Shown here piece after piece: positions 7,706 through 17,041 of a stretch of 64,000 bases of DNA (position 1 is its first letter; each line of letters starts with the position of its first letter). This DNA comes from Chryseobacterium formosum. GTDB lineage: Bacteria > Bacteroidota > Bacteroidia > Flavobacteriales > Weeksellaceae. The DNA is taken from positions 186,001-250,000 of the forward strand of contig NZ_JAOVZW010000001.1 of assembly GCF_026460885.1 (NCBI RefSeq), in the 5' to 3' direction. Made by a program: the position numbers and the translations under genes. A model generated the notes under the pieces. The model was not told where the DNA came from. It worked only from the letters and a program-made list of their open reading frames with translations, and made no database searches.

Positions 7706-9397
7706 TTATTTTTTAGAAGAAATTTCTTTCTTGCCGCTTTGAAAAATCTTTTCCAGAATTCTTAAAGTGATCAAGTACGTTGGTTTTACACCTGTCAGTC
7801 CTAATCCGCCTGAAGAAAGCGTAGCTCCCGTTTCCAAAGGATTATCTGAAGCATAATAGGCATAACTCACGAAAAGATCCGGTGCAATATGATGTCTGAT
7901 TTTTGATGCCACCTGAATTGCTTTTTGGTAATGCGCTCCTTCCATTTCAAGTCCGATTGCTTTCCATGAAGTGTTCATAAAATATTGTAGAATATCTCTG
8001 TTCTGAAGCGATGTTCCTAAAACAGTAATCATCGGTCCTTCAAAAGCTTTTAATTCATCATCATGAAAATCTTCTAATTTCAAAGCATTTTCAAACGGAT
8101 AATTATCTGCTGTTCCTTCAAAAATATGAGAAGTCGGAATCATAATGTCACCTTTTCCACCTGATAAAATCCCTGCTTTCCCCATAATGGAAACAGATTT
8201 TACTTTCATCATGTAAACCTCTCCTTTTTGCTCGAAAGGTCTCAGCAATTCATCCATTACTTCAAAAGCCTGTTCGCCAAAAGCATAATCAAAAACCATG
8301 ATGACATCGTCTCCGTCATATTTCAAGTGACCAAAAGGAGTGTTTTTAAGATTGGTTTTGCTTAAATCGATAATCTGAACGTCAATATTACTTCCGCTCT
8401 TGTCATTGATGTAAATTAAACCTTCTTCCAAAGCGTATTTTGAAACTTTGTCGCGAAGATCTTTCTTATCGGAAATCTCGCCGTAAAGCTTGTAATCAAC
8501 TTCCTTAGTGTCTTTTTTCTTTAAAGCATCATTGCTGTACAACATGTTTTTCACCGAATGCATATTCGCAGAAATAATGTGCAACGGACGCATGTGAAGA
8601 TCATTTTCAAATAAAACTTCTTTTACTTTATGAGCCCATTTTTCACCGAAATAATGGTGACCAACTCTTTCTTTCAAAATAGCACTGAAGTAAATTTCGC
8701 GTTCACGGCTTTGTTTAGCATCTTCAAGGCTTACTTTTCCTAAATGATAGATGATTTTGAATAATCTGTCCGGATTTTCATCATCCCCGAAAGTATTATA
8801 AGCGTTTAAGGTCTCATCAAAAGTTCTTCCTATTAAAGAAGAAAGGTGAATCAATGCCACTTCTTTTTCTCTTCTGCTGAATTTTTTCTCGCCTTTTACC
8901 ACTTCTTCGATAATCTTGAAAGCTCTGGTTGGCTTCCAGTTTTCATCTTGAATAAATGCGAGATTACGAATTTTATCGGCTTCAATAAATAAAAAGGTAA
9001 GGTGGGTAAGAATATCATAGATTTCCGAACGTCCCAAAAGAACTTCAATATTCATCTGATGTTCGTCGATACGGTAACAGTTTCTTCTTCTTTTTTTAGG
9101 AACGATCGGCTCGAAGCTCCCTTTATCAAAACCTTCGTCTGATGTAAGATGAATGAAAGCACATTCTTCTATTCCTTCCGGAAGTCTGTCTAAAACATAC
9201 ATCAAACCATCAAGCTCCAACTTGCTTGGAACGCTCATGGTACCGTAAATCTCGGGATTGATCGTCTTCAACAAACTTCTAATGCTTTCTCCGGAAACTC
9301 CGCTTGGCTTGAAAAAACCTCTATAAAACAGGTGTCTCATAGAAATGTATAGTCTTTCAATTGCCTCGGTAGTTTCTCTTGCTCTAGAATTTGTCAT
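7706..9397 (-). CDS. DUF6909-like conserved protein with a phosphorylase-like C-terminus
   Basis: 563 residues, no signal peptide, so cytoplasmic. It matches a conserved flavobacterial family that I recall as DUF6909. The N-terminal ~230 residues are helical (RARETTEAIERLYISMRHLF). The C-terminal ~250 residues contain IGLEMEGAHYQKA near residues 480-490 and VLGTSLQNRDILQYF before it. These resemble the E-M-E-G/S segment by which nucleoside phosphorylases and nucleosidases (PNP/UDP superfamily) bind ribose. That similarity is my inference and may be superficial. A clear terminator follows and no operon partner is evident. Confidence 0.65.
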   Translation of the reverse strand: MTNSRARETTEAIERLYISMRHLFYRGFFKPSGVSGESIRSLLKTINPEIYGTMSVPSKLELDGLMYVLDRLPEGIEECAFIHLTSDEGFDKGSFEPIVPKKRRRNCYRIDEHQMNIEVLLGRSEIYDILTHLTFLFIEADKIRNLAFIQDENWKPTRAFKIIEEVVKGEKKFSRREKEVALIHLSSLIGRTFDETLNAYNTFGDDENPDRLFKIIYHLGKVSLEDAKQSREREIYFSAILKERVGHHYFGEKWAHKVKEVLFENDLHMRPLHIISANMHSVKNMLYSNDALKKKDTKEVDYKLYGEISDKKDLRDKVSKYALEEGLIYINDKSGSNIDVQIIDLSKTNLKNTPFGHLKYDGDDVIMVFDYAFGEQAFEVMDELLRPFEQKGEVYMMKVKSVSIMGKAGILSGGKGDIMIPTSHIFEGTADNYPFENALKLEDFHDDELKAFEGPMITVLGTSLQNRDILQYFMNTSWKAIGLEMEGAHYQKAIQVASKIRHHIAPDLFVSYAYYASDNPLETGATLSSGGLGLTGVKPTYLITLRILEKIFQSGKKEISSKK

Positions 9398-9674
9398 ATA
9401 TTAAAATTTTTATAAAAAGTCTGCTAAGTTACAAAAAATAATTTTAATGTTTTAATTTATTTAAAATCAGAATATTGAGTTTTAAACTAAATTTTTAAAT
9501 AATCTAAAATTAATATTTATGACCAAATTTTGAAAGAGAATTAGAATAAGTTTTATTCATATTGTTCAAAATTCTTTTTTAACATTTAGGCTTTAAGATT
9601 AAATACTGCATAATGATTTAGAAATCAATAAATTGATTTTTGATTAAGATAATCATGTGATTTTTTTAACTTAT

Positions 9675-12179
9675 TTAATCTAACATTTCCAGTTTATTTA
9701 TTTCATCTTTTATTTTACTGAAACTAACTTTTTCTACAGTTTTTATCAACTTTCCATTTATATACAATTGTAAAGTGTAGGTGTTATTTTGAGTTGGAGT
9801 AATCACAATCCCATCTGTTGGTTTACCTTCAGAATCAGATTGAACACCAGCAATATTACGGTTCTCGCCTGTATCATCCAGGAATGTATTGTTGAAAATC
9901 TTTTCTGACAATTCATTAAAGTTTTCTTCAATATTTACTGACTCGTTTACAGTCATATAAACTTTATAAAATAACTCATTTCCTTCGCTTGACTCGGTGT
10001 ATTCATCAAATGTATTCATCATTTTGGAAATTACTTTTCCGTTTTCTTCATAATAAAGAACAACCCGTTCTTTGTATTTTCCTTCTAAATAACTTCTCTT
10101 TGTATTATCAAGCATTTTACCGTCGATAGAAAGCTGTTTATTGAATGTATTTTTGGTTTGTTCGATTGTGATCTCAGCTTTTCTTTTTGACTGCATATCA
10201 CTGATTTCAATAGTATTATTTTTCAGCTCAAAATGAAGTCTGTTAAAATAATGCATAGCAAACAGATCCCAATCGAAACTTTTCAAGACTCCATTTTTCC
10301 AATATCTTGAGATAAATTGTTTCTCATTAAGCTTGTATTCTACACCATCGAAAATTTTTTCGCCCTTATAAGTAGATTTAATATCATATTTCTGGTGTTT
10401 GTAATTATCCATATTTTTCAGATAATCATTTGAATATTGAAATTTTCGAATTCCATTTTCAAAATAATCAACCTGCTTAAACTCTCGACTGTCTTCTGTT
10501 TCAAAATACCCCGAAAAAGGCTTTCCGTTTTTTAAAACTCCTTCGTAAAATTCTTGCGGTTTTTCTGAAATCGTGAACGAATAATCTTTAATTTTCGATA
10601 GAATTCCGTTTTCATAAAATTTTTGCTTCTGAATTCTATCCTTATTATAACGGTCTTCAAAAAAAGTTTCTTCCGCAATTTTCCCATTTTTGTAAACTGT
10701 TATTTTTTCTCTTCCAATCAAAGTTCCATTATGCGGCTGGTCGTTTTTATATTCTAAAGTTCCTGTCACTTTACCTTCATCATAAAAAGTTGTTAACCCA
10801 TCCAACTTTCCATCTTTAGCAGTATAAGTTTTTTCTAAATTCTCCAATCTATAACCAAGCACTTTCTGCAAACCGTTTTTCTTGAAGTTTTCAACATTGA
10901 TCAATTCGTAATCTTCCGAACTGTCTTGTATTTTTTCAATAAAAGTTCCATTAAAAGCTTTTCCGTTTTTATAAATTCCTTTGGCAACGATTTGCTTTTC
11001 TTCATTCACAGCAATTGATTCGCCTTCTTTTAAGCCATTCACATAATTTAAATTCACAACAAGCGCAGCTACATTTTCATCAAAATTCCCTTGGAAAGGT
11101 TCATTTTTTTTATAAATTCTTTTGCTTTTTAGTTTTCCATCTTCGGTATAAACGATTTCTTCTCCATCTTTCCAACCTTCTTTATATAAAATTTCTGTTG
11201 CTATTTTTCCGTTTGGAAAATATGACAAATTCTTCCCTGATCTTAATTTACCAACATATTTTATAATGGTTTTAACTTCCGTTGCAAAATTATTTTGGAG
11301 ATAATACTCATAATCCAATCCATTTGTAATATCACTTCCGTAATCGTAAAAGTTGGCTTCATTTAAAGATTGAATTAATTTTCCCGACTTGTCGTAATTT
11401 TTCTGTTCGATAGATTTAAAATAACCTCTATCAATGGCAAAAACTGTTTCCTGAGCGAGTTGTTTAGAGTTTACCCAAAATATTTTTTCAGTAACTGTTT
11501 TTCTGTTTTTTATTTTTTTTGAAACATTTTCTTCATCCATCGGCTCCAAAAGCTCAACGGTTTGGGGAGCAGCTTCAGTTGTTTTTAACGGAGCCGGAGG
11601 CGGTGGTGGAACTTCAACACCCTCTTCATTATGGTGACTTCCGGTTTCAGACATAGAAATTTCTTCAACCTTTTCATTATAATCATAGTCTTCATTGTTT
11701 TTCACTATTTCAAAACTTCCGCTTTCGGGTTTACCTTTTGCGTAAATTCCTTTCATTAAAACAACTCCGTCTGTATTATAAATTATAGCTTCACCATCTT
11801 TTACCCCATTTTTGTACTGAACTTTCTTTCTAACTTTTCCATTTGGATGATAATATAATAAGGTTAGATTTTTTGTATCATTTTTATATTGACGAAAATT
11901 ATTGTCATTTCCATTCTCATCATACCAAATCACATCACCAACATAAGCGTTTTCGTTTCTTTTTAAAACATAGCCTTCAAATTGTGGAGTACCATTAATA
12001 TAAAAATCCTGAAGCAAAACCAATTCACCAACTTCTTTCATCGGCATTTGTCTATAATATAAAGCATTGGGTTTTGTTGTGACTTTCCAATCTTTATCAT
12101 AATAAATGAATTCCGATTTTTGAGAAAGTACCATTTGGAAAAATAAAAAGGCTGTGACGAATATTATTCTTTTAATCAT
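9675..12179 (-). CDS. Secreted MORN_2-repeat protein (YwqK antitoxin-like)
   Basis: 834 residues from the ATG at 12179; an upstream in-frame ATG at 12197 would add six residues before the signal peptide (MIKRIIFVTAFLFFQMVLS). The body is many copies of a roughly 22-residue MORN_2-type unit, for example YHPNGKVRKKVQYKNGVKDG, YFPNGKIATEILYKEGWKDG and FYENGILSKI. A proline-rich spacer (VPPPPPAPL) lies near residue 195. Such proteins are often annotated as the YwqK family antitoxin, but this one is exported, very long, and has no toxin-like neighbour, so a surface or scaffolding role is as likely. The 277 bases upstream of the DUF6909-like gene start (9398-9674) show nothing recognisable. Confidence 0.75.
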   Translation of the reverse strand: MIKRIIFVTAFLFFQMVLSQKSEFIYYDKDWKVTTKPNALYYRQMPMKEVGELVLLQDFYINGTPQFEGYVLKRNENAYVGDVIWYDENGNDNNFRQYKNDTKNLTLLYYHPNGKVRKKVQYKNGVKDGEAIIYNTDGVVLMKGIYAKGKPESGSFEIVKNNEDYDYNEKVEEISMSETGSHHNEEGVEVPPPPPAPLKTTEAAPQTVELLEPMDEENVSKKIKNRKTVTEKIFWVNSKQLAQETVFAIDRGYFKSIEQKNYDKSGKLIQSLNEANFYDYGSDITNGLDYEYYLQNNFATEVKTIIKYVGKLRSGKNLSYFPNGKIATEILYKEGWKDGEEIVYTEDGKLKSKRIYKKNEPFQGNFDENVAALVVNLNYVNGLKEGESIAVNEEKQIVAKGIYKNGKAFNGTFIEKIQDSSEDYELINVENFKKNGLQKVLGYRLENLEKTYTAKDGKLDGLTTFYDEGKVTGTLEYKNDQPHNGTLIGREKITVYKNGKIAEETFFEDRYNKDRIQKQKFYENGILSKIKDYSFTISEKPQEFYEGVLKNGKPFSGYFETEDSREFKQVDYFENGIRKFQYSNDYLKNMDNYKHQKYDIKSTYKGEKIFDGVEYKLNEKQFISRYWKNGVLKSFDWDLFAMHYFNRLHFELKNNTIEISDMQSKRKAEITIEQTKNTFNKQLSIDGKMLDNTKRSYLEGKYKERVVLYYEENGKVISKMMNTFDEYTESSEGNELFYKVYMTVNESVNIEENFNELSEKIFNNTFLDDTGENRNIAGVQSDSEGKPTDGIVITPTQNNTYTLQLYINGKLIKTVEKVSFSKIKDEINKLEMLD

Positions 12180-12356
12180 GTGAATGGGTTTATTCAAAAA
12201 TAAGAATTCTTAAGCATTATTTCAATTTATATAATTTCAAACTTTTTTAAAACCAACCCCACCCAAAGACGAGGGTGTTTTTAATTTTAAAATAAAATTA
12301 TTTATTAATTCTTATAAAATTTATAGGGGTATTTTATTTTCAATTCATTTTTTTTG

Positions 12357-12364
12357 TAAATTTG
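12357..12364 (+). promoter_or_regulatory. -7 promoter element of glnN
   Basis: TAAATTTG fits the Bacteroidota TAnnTTTG element and sits 22 bases before the glnN ATG. No clear -33 TTTG is seen at the usual distance. Confidence 0.55.
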
Positions 12365-12386
12365 CCCCGTAAAAATCAAACTCAAT

Positions 12387-14582
12387 ATGTCGACTTTAAG
12401 ATTCAAAGCGTTAGAAACTTTACCATTTAAGGACTTTAGAAAAGATAATTCTATTGAAGTTCCTGTAAAATTGTCAGAATTATTCTGTCAAAATGTTTTC
12501 TCTGAGGAAACAATGAGAGAATATTTAACAAAAGAAGCATTCCAATCTATTTTGGATGCGATGAAAAAAGGAACTAAAATCCAAAGACACATCGCAGATC
12601 AGGTAGCTGTAGCAATGAAAGACTGGGCGATGAGCAAAGGTGTAACACACTACACGCACTGGTTCCAGCCTTTAACAGGTACAACTGCAGAAAAACACGA
12701 TTCTTTCTTCACTCCAATTGAAGGTGGTAGAGCAATCGAAAGATTCAGCGGAAATTTATTGATTCAGCAAGAGCCAGATGCATCTTCTTTCCCGAATGGT
12801 GGAATCAGAAACACTTTCGAAGCGAGAGGTTATACAGCTTGGGATCCTACATCTCCTGCTTTCATTATGGGAACAACTTTATGTATTCCTTCAATCTTTA
12901 TCTCTTATACAGGAGAAACTTTAGATTACAAAGCGCCTTTATTGAGAGCTTTGAATGCTGTAGACGAAGCTGCAACCAATGTAATGCAGTATTTTGACAA
13001 AAACGTAACAAAAGTAACTCCTACTTTAGGTTGGGAGCAAGAATATTTCTTGGTTGATTCAGCTTTGTATCAATCACGTCCGGATTTAGTTTTAACCGGT
13101 AAAACTTTATTAGGACATTCTCCTGCAAAAGGACAACAATTAGATGATCACTATTTCGGTTCAATTCCTACAAGAGTAATGAATTTCATGAAAGAGTTGG
13201 AGGTTGAATGTATGAAATTGGGTATTCCTGTAACAACAAGACACAATGAAGTTGCACCAAACCAATTCGAGCTGGCTCCGATGTTTGAAGAAGTAAACGT
13301 TGCGGTAGACCACAACTCTTTGTTGATGGATGTTATGGCAAGAATTGCTCACAGACACCATTTCCACATTTTATTCCACGAAAAACCATTCGCAGGAGTA
13401 AATGGAAGCGGAAAGCACAACAACTGGTCTTTAGCAACCGATACAGGTGAAAACCTTTTAAGCCCGGGAAAAAATCCTAAGAAAAACTTACAGTTCTTAA
13501 CGTTCTTCGTGAATACAATTAAAGCAGTTCACGAATATGCGGATCTTTTAAGAGCAAGTATTGCTTCTGCAAGTAACGACCACAGATTAGGTGCAAACGA
13601 AGCTCCACCGGCAATTATTTCTGTATTTATCGGAAGCCAGTTGTTCAGAGTTTTGGAAGAGCTTGAAAAAGTTACGGAAGGAAAACTTTCACCAGACGAA
13701 AAAACAGATTTAAAGCTAAATGTAGTTGGAAAAATTCCTGAAATTTTGTTGGATAACACTGACAGAAACAGAACTTCTCCTTTCGCATTTACAGGAAATA
13801 AATTCGAGATCAGAGCGGTAGGTTCTTCTGCAAACTGCGCAGAATCTATGACGGTAATGAATACAATTGCTGCAAAACAATTAAACGATTTCAAAAAAGA
13901 GGTTGATTCATTAATTGAAACTGGTCTTAAAAAGGACGAAGCAATTTTCAATGTTTTAAGAGAATACATCAAGCAGTGTAAAAACATTATGTTTGAAGGT
14001 GACGGATATTCTGACGACTGGGCAAAAGAAGCTGAAAAAAGAGGTCTTAACAACTGGAAAACTACTCCTGAAGCTTTGAAGCAGGAAATGAACCAAAAGT
14101 TTGTTGATTTATACGAAGAAATGGGAATTTTCAACCACAGAGAAGTGGAGGCGAGAAACGAAATTAAATTAGAAAAATATTCTACTGTAATTGATATTGA
14201 AGCAAGAGTTTTGAGCGACATCGCAAGAAATCACATCATTCCTTCAGCTCTAAAATATCAAAACAGATTAATTGAAAACGTGAAAGGTCTTAAAGAAATC
14301 TTCGGAGATAAAGAATTTAAAACTTTAGCTAAAGAGCAAATGAGTTTGATTACGAATATTTCTGCGAACGTTTCTAAAATAAAATTAGGCGTTGAAGATT
14401 TGATTACTGCAAGAGAAACAGCAAAAGCTGTAACTGACAGTCAGACGCAAGCAGAAGATTATTGTACGAAAGTAATTCCATTGTTTGACGGAATCAGAGA
14501 AGCTTCTGATGATCTTGAAATGATGGTAGATGATGAGCTTTGGCCAATGACTAAGTATAGAGAAATGTTATTTACAAGATAA
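12387..14582 (+). CDS. glnN: Glutamine synthetase type III
   Basis: 731 residues, the length typical of GS-III, which is about 260 residues longer than GS-I. It makes glutamine from glutamate, ammonia and ATP in the cytoplasm. GS-III segments are present: NEVAPNQFELAPMFEEVNVA, the metal/substrate region FHEKPFAGVNGSGKHNNWSL, and RTSPFAFTGNKFEIRAVGSS. GS-III usually forms dodecamers and is common in Bacteroidota. It is a single-gene transcript with a -7 element upstream and a terminator downstream; no PII or amt gene is adjacent. Confidence 0.96.
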   Translation: MSTLRFKALETLPFKDFRKDNSIEVPVKLSELFCQNVFSEETMREYLTKEAFQSILDAMKKGTKIQRHIADQVAVAMKDWAMSKGVTHYTHWFQPLTGTTAEKHDSFFTPIEGGRAIERFSGNLLIQQEPDASSFPNGGIRNTFEARGYTAWDPTSPAFIMGTTLCIPSIFISYTGETLDYKAPLLRALNAVDEAATNVMQYFDKNVTKVTPTLGWEQEYFLVDSALYQSRPDLVLTGKTLLGHSPAKGQQLDDHYFGSIPTRVMNFMKELEVECMKLGIPVTTRHNEVAPNQFELAPMFEEVNVAVDHNSLLMDVMARIAHRHHFHILFHEKPFAGVNGSGKHNNWSLATDTGENLLSPGKNPKKNLQFLTFFVNTIKAVHEYADLLRASIASASNDHRLGANEAPPAIISVFIGSQLFRVLEELEKVTEGKLSPDEKTDLKLNVVGKIPEILLDNTDRNRTSPFAFTGNKFEIRAVGSSANCAESMTVMNTIAAKQLNDFKKEVDSLIETGLKKDEAIFNVLREYIKQCKNIMFEGDGYSDDWAKEAEKRGLNNWKTTPEALKQEMNQKFVDLYEEMGIFNHREVEARNEIKLEKYSTVIDIEARVLSDIARNHIIPSALKYQNRLIENVKGLKEIFGDKEFKTLAKEQMSLITNISANVSKIKLGVEDLITARETAKAVTDSQTQAEDYCTKVIPLFDGIREASDDLEMMVDDELWPMTKYREMLFTR

Positions 14583-14607
14583 CATCTGTAAAGTTCCATA
14601 TTAGTGA

Positions 14608-14637
14608 AGCTCCTCGATTTATCGGGGAGTTTTTTTA
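14608..14637 (+). terminator. Terminator of glnN
   Basis: AGCTCCTCGAT pairs with ATCGGGGAG (one G-T pair), followed by seven T's. Confidence 0.8.
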
Positions 14638-15020
14638 TTTTTAAAATTAAGATCCGGGAATTTTTATTTTTGAAAAATAAAGTTCACAAATAAAATTCAA
14701 GAGTATTAAATAACATTGAACTTAAATTGTCTTAACGAAATATATTACTTGGAAACAACAGAGCTAAAAGCGCTATTTAGCTTTTAATCTCCATTTTATT
14801 TAACAATATTTAAGCTTACTATAATTCTTAAAAAAAAATCTATATTTCTTTTAATAGCAAGCATCTATAATAATTATGTTAAAAAGTCTTAATGAAAAAA
14901 AAATGATATGATAGAAAATAGACGCCTCACAGCAATTATTTCTTTAACATATCAAAAGAGGATGTTAAAATGTGTTAAAACAATAACATGACAATAATCA
15001 TATTGAGGTCGTCTTGGCAG
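14638..15020. other. AT-rich intergenic stretch with no gene
   Basis: About 380 bases between the glnN terminator and the NlpC/P60 promoter. I see no open frame with family features, no RNA gene and no strong repeat, only short AT-rich runs and a weak stem near 14761-14785. Confidence 0.6.
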
Positions 15021-15035
15021 ATATCTCTACTTTTG
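15003..15035 (+). promoter_or_regulatory. Promoter of the NlpC/P60 lipoprotein gene
   Basis: The -7 element TACTTTTG is at 15028-15035 and a -33 TTG at 15003-15005, 22 bases apart. This fits the Bacteroidota sigma-A promoter. The leader to the ATG is about 45 bases. Confidence 0.5.
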
Positions 15036-15085
15036 TAAGGCTTTAGAGAAAAATATACCTTTTTAACACGGACAATAAAAAATAT

Positions 15086-15775
15086 ATGAAGAAAAGAGTT
15101 TTGTTTTATTTAGTTGCTTTCGTTTCTACAATATCACTTCAATCATGCGTAACAAATTACGTCGTTTCAAAACCGGCAACTTATAATAAAGAGTACAAAA
15201 CAGATGCCAAACTTGCTGCTTTAGACACTCAGTTAGAGAAAGATAAGAAAACATTGATCAATTCTTTCATCTCTGAAAAAGCAGTTGCGCTATCTAACGC
15301 TAAGAATTCTATAAAAAATTCTGAAATCGCAAAAGCGATCAAACATAACAAGACAATCGACAATATCTTAATAGAAGCTTCTACTTATATCGGAACTCCT
15401 TACAGATATGGAGGAACTACCAGAAACGGGATCGATTGTTCAGCATTTGTATTATCAGTTTTCGGTGCAGCAGCAGGACTTACATTACCAAGAGTTGCAG
15501 CTTCTCAATCTCAAGAAGGAGAAACAATCGATAAAGAAAATCTTCAGAAAGGTGATCTAATCTTCTTTTCTCACGGTAGAAGAATTTCTCACGTAGGAAT
15601 TGTGGAAGATGTAACAGAAGAAGGTGAAGTGAAATTTATTCATGCCGCTACATCAAAGGGAGTTATGATTTCTTCACTGAATGATTCTTATTGGGGACCT
15701 AAATACAGATTCGCAAAAAGAGTAATCAACGAAAACGGTGAGAACTACAATAATTTAGCAACTACTAATTTTTAG
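15086..15775 (+). CDS. NlpC/P60 (C40) peptidoglycan endopeptidase lipoprotein
   Basis: 229 residues. The signal peptide ends in a lipobox (SLQSC, Cys21), so the protein is anchored in a membrane. Residues about 90-215 form an NlpC/P60 domain with catalytic C118 in GIDCSAFV, H169 in SHVGIV and H186 in FIHAAT, giving the Cys-His-His triad. These enzymes cut peptide stems in peptidoglycan, usually between D-Glu and the diamino acid. Between lipobox and domain is a charged helical linker. It is transcribed alone with its own promoter and terminator. Confidence 0.93.
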   Translation: MKKRVLFYLVAFVSTISLQSCVTNYVVSKPATYNKEYKTDAKLAALDTQLEKDKKTLINSFISEKAVALSNAKNSIKNSEIAKAIKHNKTIDNILIEASTYIGTPYRYGGTTRNGIDCSAFVLSVFGAAAGLTLPRVAASQSQEGETIDKENLQKGDLIFFSHGRRISHVGIVEDVTEEGEVKFIHAATSKGVMISSLNDSYWGPKYRFAKRVINENGENYNNLATTNF

Positions 15776-15798
15776 TCTTAAATAATTGATTTATATAT

Positions 15799-15831
15799 AA
15801 AGCCATCAGATTTGATGGCTTTAATTTTTTT
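15799..15831 (+). terminator. Terminator of the NlpC/P60 gene
   Basis: AAAGCCATCA (15799-15808) and TGATGGCTTT (15813-15822) are exact reverse complements around GATT, followed by a T-rich run. Confidence 0.8.
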
Positions 15832-15948
15832 ATAAGTAAAAGGTATAAAGCCTAAATTAACAGTAATTTCATCAATACAATCAGTATTCAGATAGATGTA
15901 GTATTTTTAGCGGGAACTTCATCATCCTTCATTTTAAATAGAAATATC

Positions 15949-16305
15949 ATGAACGTTGCTTTGTTAAATAAATATAATTTAAAGTTTTTAAAAAATTTTG
16001 ATGCACATAATAGGATTACGCTCGGTGCTTCAGGTGGAGGTATTTCAGAAATGCTGGATGATTGTTTTGATACCAACACAATAGATGAGTTTTTACAAAA
16101 AATAGACTTATATGCAAATGGCGGACTTGATCCTGAAGGAGACAACATGCTACACACTGAAATATATACAGCATATATAGATAATCAAAGTGCAGATATA
16201 TATTTGAATATTGGTGATTCAAAGCTTTTACAGACAATTCCACTAATTGATTTAAAAAATATTTTAATAATGTGGAAGGAATTCTTGATCCAAAATGGAC
16301 ACTAA
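15949..16305 (+). CDS. Unrecognised 118-residue cytoplasmic protein
   Basis: No signal peptide or membrane segment. The start MNVALLNKYNLKFLKNFDAH and a later stretch (TEIYTAYIDNQSADIYLNIG, then a helical end LKNILIMWKEFLIQNG) look like a real small alpha/beta protein rather than a shadow frame. Size and acidity are compatible with an immunity-type protein, but no toxin gene is adjacent, so this is speculation. The stop codon lies inside a perfect 12-bp inverted repeat shared with the convergent pentapeptide gene. I do not recognise the family. Confidence 0.55.
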   Translation: MNVALLNKYNLKFLKNFDAHNRITLGASGGGISEMLDDCFDTNTIDEFLQKIDLYANGGLDPEGDNMLHTEIYTAYIDNQSADIYLNIGDSKLLQTIPLIDLKNILIMWKEFLIQNGH

Positions 16306-16334
16306 TTAAAAATGATATGTTTATTTTTAATTAG
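16302..16334. terminator. Bidirectional hairpin containing both convergent stop codons
   Basis: CTAATTAAAAAT (16302-16313) and ATTTTTAATTAG (16323-16334) are exact reverse complements with a nine-base loop. The stop of the left gene (16303-16305) and of the right gene (16331-16333) both lie in the stem. Confidence 0.6.
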
Positions 16335-16912
16335 CTGTTTTTATCGATTTCTATATCAAGTTGACGTAAGAGTCCATGAATTTCAGAAAGTGAGAATTTG
16401 GTCTTCTTTAGCTTGTTTGAAGTGGGATTAATCGTATAGTTGAAAGAAGTTCTTAAATCTGCTTTTTCTAAATTGGTTCTGTCGAAAATTGCTCCGCTTA
16501 AATCACAGTTTGAGATCACAGAATTTGAAATATCAGATTCAGAAAAATCAACTTCAATTAATTTAGAATTTTTGAAAACCGTTTTTCTGATGGTTGATTT
16601 ATAGAAAACAGAATTGTTCAATGCACAACCTTCAAATTTAAAAGACATTCCGAATTCGTTGCAATCATTGAAAGCCATTCCGAACATTTTACAATCTTTA
16701 AACATAACATCTCTGAAAGCTGTTCCAACCAGCTTTGTCATGCTTAAATTACATTCGATGAACTCACAGTCAGTAAATTTAATTTCGGAAAGATTTACAT
16801 ATTCAAAATTGCAATTTCTGAAAGTACAATTTTCGTATTCGCCAACTTCTAAGGATTGTTGAGTGAAATCTATATTTTCAAAATTTTCGTCAATGAAGTA
16901 GGCTTCTCTCAT
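16331..16912 (-). CDS. Pentapeptide-repeat protein
   Basis: 193 residues built mainly of A(D/N)LXX-like repeats, for example CTFRNCNFEYVNLSEIKFTD, CEFIECNLSMTKL, SNCDLSGAIFDRTNLEKADL. This predicts a right-handed quadrilateral beta-helix. No signal peptide, so cytoplasmic. Some family members (Qnr, McbG) protect DNA gyrase from quinolones or microcins. The tail here (KKTKFSLSEIHGLLRQLDIE) is like the C-terminal helix of Qnr-like dimers, but the evidence is not enough to call a resistance protein. It is transcribed alone. Confidence 0.85.
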   Translation of the reverse strand: MREAYFIDENFENIDFTQQSLEVGEYENCTFRNCNFEYVNLSEIKFTDCEFIECNLSMTKLVGTAFRDVMFKDCKMFGMAFNDCNEFGMSFKFEGCALNNSVFYKSTIRKTVFKNSKLIEVDFSESDISNSVISNCDLSGAIFDRTNLEKADLRTSFNYTINPTSNKLKKTKFSLSEIHGLLRQLDIEIDKNS

Positions 16913-17041
16913 AAATGTATTTTTGATTTTGGAAATTGAAATTAGATGTAATCTCTCGCTGATTTTGCAGATCGAACAGATTTAAATAAGACGATTTTAA
17001 GAATGATTGTAACTTCCATCATCTAGCTTCCCTCTCAAGCT

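Noticed and set aside
13529..14221. Open frame of 230 codons on the minus strand inside glnN
   Set aside because: Glutamine synthetase III is unmistakable on the other strand; the antisense frame is Ser/Phe-rich shadow sequence.
16331..16912. Pentapeptide protein as a Qnr quinolone-resistance gene
   Set aside because: Only the general repeat fold is visible; the Qnr-specific loops and motifs cannot be confirmed.
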